From: Myxococcales bacterium
Lineage (GTDB): Bacteria; Myxococcota_A; UBA796; GCA-2862545
Assembly: GCA_019634415.1 (NCBI GenBank)
Contig: JAHQVJ010000049.1
Location: 1-52,526 of the forward strand
DNA length: 52,526 bases
Direction of reading: 5' to 3'
Below are positions 49,733 to 52,526 of this stretch, piece by piece; the stretch's first letter is position 1, and each line of letters begins with the position of its first letter. The translations under genes were made by a program, and so were the position numbers. The notes under the pieces were generated by a model, which saw only the letters and a program-made list of their open reading frames with translations, was not told the DNA's origin and did not search any database.

Positions 49733-50896
49733 ATGCACGCCCTCTTCACCGGACTGTTGGCCACCGAGACCCTCCTGCAGCTCGTCGCAGGCATGAGTCA
49801 CGCGGGCGCGCTCCGCGTCGGGTGCTTCGCTGCAGCGGGGCTGTTCGGCGTCACCACGGCACTCCACTGGCGCCGGGACCCTCGCTGGTGGGCCACGGGG
49901 TTGGTGGCCACCCTGATCTCGCAGCTGTGGCTGGTCTGGAGCTGGGATCAGCTGGCTTGGCACTCCGCTGTGCACGCCGTGGTGTTGCTCGGCGTGATGT
50001 ACGGGATGGCCTCGGTCGGTCCCATCAGCCTGCTCGCGCGCTATCGACACGACGTGCTCCCCAGGATGGTCGGCCCTCGGGATCCCAGCATGGTGACGAC
50101 GGCCGATCTCGCGCGCCTTCCTCCCCTCCTACAGCGCTTCCTCCGCCGCGCGGAGGTGGTCGGCAAGCCACGCGTGCACCACGTTCGCGCTCACTGGCGG
50201 GGCCGGATCCGGTCGGATCCGGACAGCCCCTGGATGCCCTTCGAGGCGACGCAGGTGAACCACCTGACCGAACCAGCGCGGCTGTTCTACATGCGCGCTC
50301 GTCGAGGTGGACTGCCCGTGGACGTCTACCACGCCTACCGAGGAACCGAGGCCACCATGGAGGTTCGGTTGCTCTCGCTGTTCCCCATGGTGGATCTCGA
50401 TGGAGACGGACTCACCCGCGCAGAGACCGTGACCCTCTTCAACGACGCCGTGATCCTCGCACCTGGCTGCCTCGTGGATCTCCCCGTTCGCTGGGAGGAG
50501 GAACAAGGGCAGACGATCCGCGGGTACTACACCGTCGGCCGCCACACCGTCAGCGCCACGCTGATCTTCGACGACACCGGCGATCTGATCGACTTCGTCT
50601 CGGACGATCGAGCGGTGCTCGAGGCGGACGGCCACAGCTTGTCCGACCGACGGTGGTCCACTCCCCTCGGCGACCACGAGACCCTCGAGACGGGCCGCCT
50701 GCCCGTTCGTGGGAGCGCCTGTTGGCACACCGATCAGGGCCTGTTCACCTACCTCGAGCTGGAGCTCGTCGGGCATGAGATGAACCCCGAGCCCGACCCC
50801 GATTGGCCCCGGGGGCTCACCGCCCATAAGCTGCGTGTCGGCTCCAAACAGGAGGGCAGCCATGGGCCAACCCATCGTGGTGGTGTGCGACGATGA
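49733..50896 (+). CDS. DUF6920-type membrane protein
   Basis: A 387-residue protein with about four N-terminal TM helices (FTGLLATETLLQLVAGMS, VGCFAAAGLFGVTTALHW, ATGLVATLISQLWLVWSW, HAVVLLGVMYGMASVGPI) then a soluble beta-rich domain (RFLRRAEVVGKPRVHHVRA, W-R-G-R-I-R-S, D-L-D-G-D-G-L-T-R-A-E-T, WTVPLGD-like). It follows the family known as DUF6920/DUF6544. 9 bp after the attachment gene and overlapping the activator gene by 35 bp, so translated together. Function unknown. Confidence 0.72.
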   Translation: MHALFTGLLATETLLQLVAGMSHAGALRVGCFAAAGLFGVTTALHWRRDPRWWATGLVATLISQLWLVWSWDQLAWHSAVHAVVLLGVMYGMASVGPISLLARYRHDVLPRMVGPRDPSMVTTADLARLPPLLQRFLRRAEVVGKPRVHHVRAHWRGRIRSDPDSPWMPFEATQVNHLTEPARLFYMRARRGGLPVDVYHAYRGTEATMEVRLLSLFPMVDLDGDGLTRAETVTLFNDAVILAPGCLVDLPVRWEEEQGQTIRGYYTVGRHTVSATLIFDDTGDLIDFVSDDRAVLEADGHSLSDRRWSTPLGDHETLETGRLPVRGSACWHTDQGLFTYLELELVGHEMNPEPDPDWPRGLTAHKLRVGSKQEGSHGPTHRGGVRR

Positions 50897-52220
50897 AGAG
50901 CTCATTCGCTGGTCCTTGTCCACGCACCTCGAGCGGGAGGGGTACCAGTGTGTCGGCGCAGAGGATGGCGAGGTCTGCCTCGAGCGCGTCGAGGAGCACG
51001 CCCCAGCGCTGTTGGTCCTCGATCTGAAGATGCCCAAGCTCGGGGGCCTCGACGTCTTGCGGGAGCTGCGCCGCAGGGGCCACGAGCTGCCCGTGATCGT
51101 GCTCACCGCCCATGGTGGGGTCGACAGTGCCATCGAGGCCACCCGGCTCGGTGCGGCCGCGTTCCTGTCGAAGCCCTTCGACGTGCGGGAGGTGGCCCTG
51201 CAGATCGAGAAGGTGCTGCACGCCGAGCGCCTCAAGCACGAGGTCCACTACTACCGGCGGCGCCACAACCGAGGCTACGGCGACTTCGTCGGCGGCTCAC
51301 CCGCGCTCGAGCCCATGTTCGACATCCTCGCCCGCCTCGAGGAGGTGGATGCGCCGACCGTGCTGATCACCGGTGAGTCCGGCACAGGCAAGGACGTCGT
51401 CGCGCGCACGCTGCACGCGAAGGGCCCCCGGAAGTCCAGACCCTTCGTGGCCATCGACTGCGCCTCACTGCCCGAGCAGCTGATCGAGAGCGAGCTGTTC
51501 GGCCACGAGCGCGGTGCTTTCACCGACGCCAAGACGCTCAAGCAGGGTCTGTTCGAGGTCGCCGACGGCGGCGTGGTCTTCCTCGACGAGATCGGCGAGC
51601 TGCCCATCAACACGCAGTCGAAGCTGCTGCGCGCCCTCGAGGAGCGCACCTTCAAGCGTGTCGGCGGCACCCGCAGGTTCTCCTTCGACGTGGGGGTGTT
51701 CGCCGCCACCAACCGCGATCTCAAGAAGGAGGTGGCACAGGGCGGCTTTCGCGAAGACCTGTTCTTCCGGCTCGACGTGATCTCCATCGAGATCCCACCG
51801 CTGCGAGACCGACGAGAGGACGTCTCCGTGCTCGTGAACCACTTCCTCGACAAGTTCGCCAGGAGTCACGGCCGGGAGATGCCGGGAGTGGCGGGCGACG
51901 CCATGGAGCTGCTCGAGTCGTACAACTGGCCAGGCAACGTCCGAGAGCTACGCAACCTGATGGAGCGCCTGGTGTTGCTCGGTCCGAGCGACGTGGTGCA
52001 CCCTGACGATCTGCCGAGCCAGATCCGCTGGGCCGAGCGGGCCCACGCAGCCGCCGGCCCCTTCGAGCTACCCTCGGAGGGCGTGTCGCTGGAGGCTGTG
52101 GAGCGGTCCCTCATCCAGCAGGCCCTCGATCGGACCGACGGCAACCAGACGGCGGCGGCGCGCTTGCTCGGACTCACCCGGTATCAGCTTCGCTATCGCG
52201 CGGAGAAGCACGGGCTGTGA
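50862..52220 (+). CDS. NtrC-family sigma-54 response regulator
   Basis: A 452-residue protein. Receiver: D10-D11, Asp54, K104 (FLSKPF). AAA+ domain: Walker A GESGTGKD (171-178), GAFTDA (218-223, the sigma-54 contact loop; consensus GAFTGA), Walker B V-V-F-L-D-E-I-G, N-R-D-L sensor and R-E-D-L-F-F-R-L-D. A Fis-type HTH ends the protein (NQTAAARLLGLTRYQLRYRAEK). ATG 50862 is behind AGGAGGGC. It probably activates the sigma-54 promoters listed between 37.7 and 49.3 kb, including its own operon. Its sensor kinase is not in the window unless it is the GAF kinase at 44546. Confidence 0.92.
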   Translation: MGQPIVVVCDDEELIRWSLSTHLEREGYQCVGAEDGEVCLERVEEHAPALLVLDLKMPKLGGLDVLRELRRRGHELPVIVLTAHGGVDSAIEATRLGAAAFLSKPFDVREVALQIEKVLHAERLKHEVHYYRRRHNRGYGDFVGGSPALEPMFDILARLEEVDAPTVLITGESGTGKDVVARTLHAKGPRKSRPFVAIDCASLPEQLIESELFGHERGAFTDAKTLKQGLFEVADGGVVFLDEIGELPINTQSKLLRALEERTFKRVGGTRRFSFDVGVFAATNRDLKKEVAQGGFREDLFFRLDVISIEIPPLRDRREDVSVLVNHFLDKFARSHGREMPGVAGDAMELLESYNWPGNVRELRNLMERLVLLGPSDVVHPDDLPSQIRWAERAHAAAGPFELPSEGVSLEAVERSLIQQALDRTDGNQTAAARLLGLTRYQLRYRAEKHGL

Positions 52221-52257
52221 GGTCAGGTGCAGCCGTTCGCCTCAGGCTCAGGCGTCA

Positions 52258-52329
52258 GGCGTCAGCCGGTAGCGGTCAGGCGTCAGCCGGTAGCGGTCAG
52301 GCGTCAGCCGGTAGCGGTCAGGCGTCAGC
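52258..52329 (+). repeat. 21-bp tandem repeat, 3.4 copies
   Basis: Identical units GGCGTCAGCCGGTAGCGGTCA at 52258, 52279 and 52300, then a partial unit. No genes in 52221-52526. Confidence 0.9.
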
Positions 52330-52359
52330 TTTCAGTTGTCCGCCATGAGCAGTCAGTAA

Positions 52360-52526
52360 GAACGCTGAACGCTGAACGCTGAACGCTGAACGCCGAACGC
52401 CGAACGCCGAACGCCGAACGCTGAACGCTGAACGCTGAACGCCGAACGCTGAACGCTGAACGCTGAACGCTGAACGCTGAACGCCGAAAGCTGAACGCTG
52501 AACGCTGAACGCTGAACGCTGAACGC
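52360..52526 (+). repeat. Heptamer array GAACGCT/GAACGCC, runs off window
   Basis: About 24 units of 7 bp to the last base, mixing GAACGCT, GAACGCC and one GAAAGCT. No spacers and no coding potential in this stretch. The array continues beyond the window. Confidence 0.93.

Noticed and set aside
52258..52526. CRISPR array
   Set aside because: The repeats are contiguous without spacers, and no cas genes are near.

Overview
This is a very GC-rich (by eye close to 70 % G+C), gene-dense bacterial chromosome segment. The content points to Myxococcota or a close deltaproteobacterial relative. The signs are many secreted lipoproteins with short lipoboxes, a myxobacterial Cys-rich repeat (CGDG...C-DDGN), an about 30-unit DxDxDG repeat protein ending in a MYXO-CTERM-like tail, a TIGR02996/LRR protein, large multidomain Ser/Thr kinases, hybrid histidine kinases and a sigma-54 activator. 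I see no tRNA, rRNA, IS element, integrase or CRISPR array. The assignment is inference; no marker gene fixes the taxon.

Layout. 1-9.4 kb: the C-terminal part of a TonB-dependent receptor and a following lipoprotein run on +. They meet a long minus-strand train: HelD-like helicase, slyX, gloB, two lipoproteins and an HTTM (VKGC-like) membrane-protein pair. 9.5-20.7 kb: a tandem MazF-fold protein, a giant HTH-kinase-ATPase-TPR regulator, tmcA (tRNA-Met cytidine acetyltransferase), an EstB-like serine hydrolase, a ferritin-like diiron protein and a PNGase F-like lipoprotein. 20.7-32.3 kb: a Cys-rich lipoprotein, two hybrid histidine kinases (one with an E1/ThiF-like domain), a DUF493 protein, a Ser/Thr kinase carrying a thioredoxin-fold tail, an arginase-family hydrolase and the DxDxDG repeat protein. 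32.3-37.7 kb: a FAH-family hydrolase, a truncated photolyase-related gene beside an AT-richer patch, and an overlapping operon of phosphotransferase/P-loop kinase fusion, LRR protein and ATP-grasp protein.

37.7-52.2 kb is the most coherent part. Universal stress proteins, CBS-pair proteins, a P-type cation ATPase and small c-type cytochromes are transcribed from eight sites matching the sigma-54 -24/-12 pattern (TGGCAC-N5-TTGC-like, GG-N10-GC). Six of these lie 11-15 nt before a start codon, so the Shine-Dalgarno sequence begins almost at the predicted +1. An NtrC-type activator lies in the last operon, itself behind such a site. Embedded in the middle is a Gram-negative stressosome (heme-globin RsbR, RsbS, RsbT and a fused RsbT-like/RsbX-like protein) divergent from a GAF histidine kinase. 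I infer an oxygen/redox dormancy-type regulon comparable in gene content to the mycobacterial DosR set but driven by sigma-54.

A second discovery is a 70-bp palindromic repeat in three copies without indels. Two copies are inserted in the same reading frame inside unrelated proteins (a UspA protein and a P-loop kinase); the third lies between convergent genes. The window ends in a 21-bp tandem repeat and a heptamer array (GAACGCT/GAACGCC) that runs off the edge.
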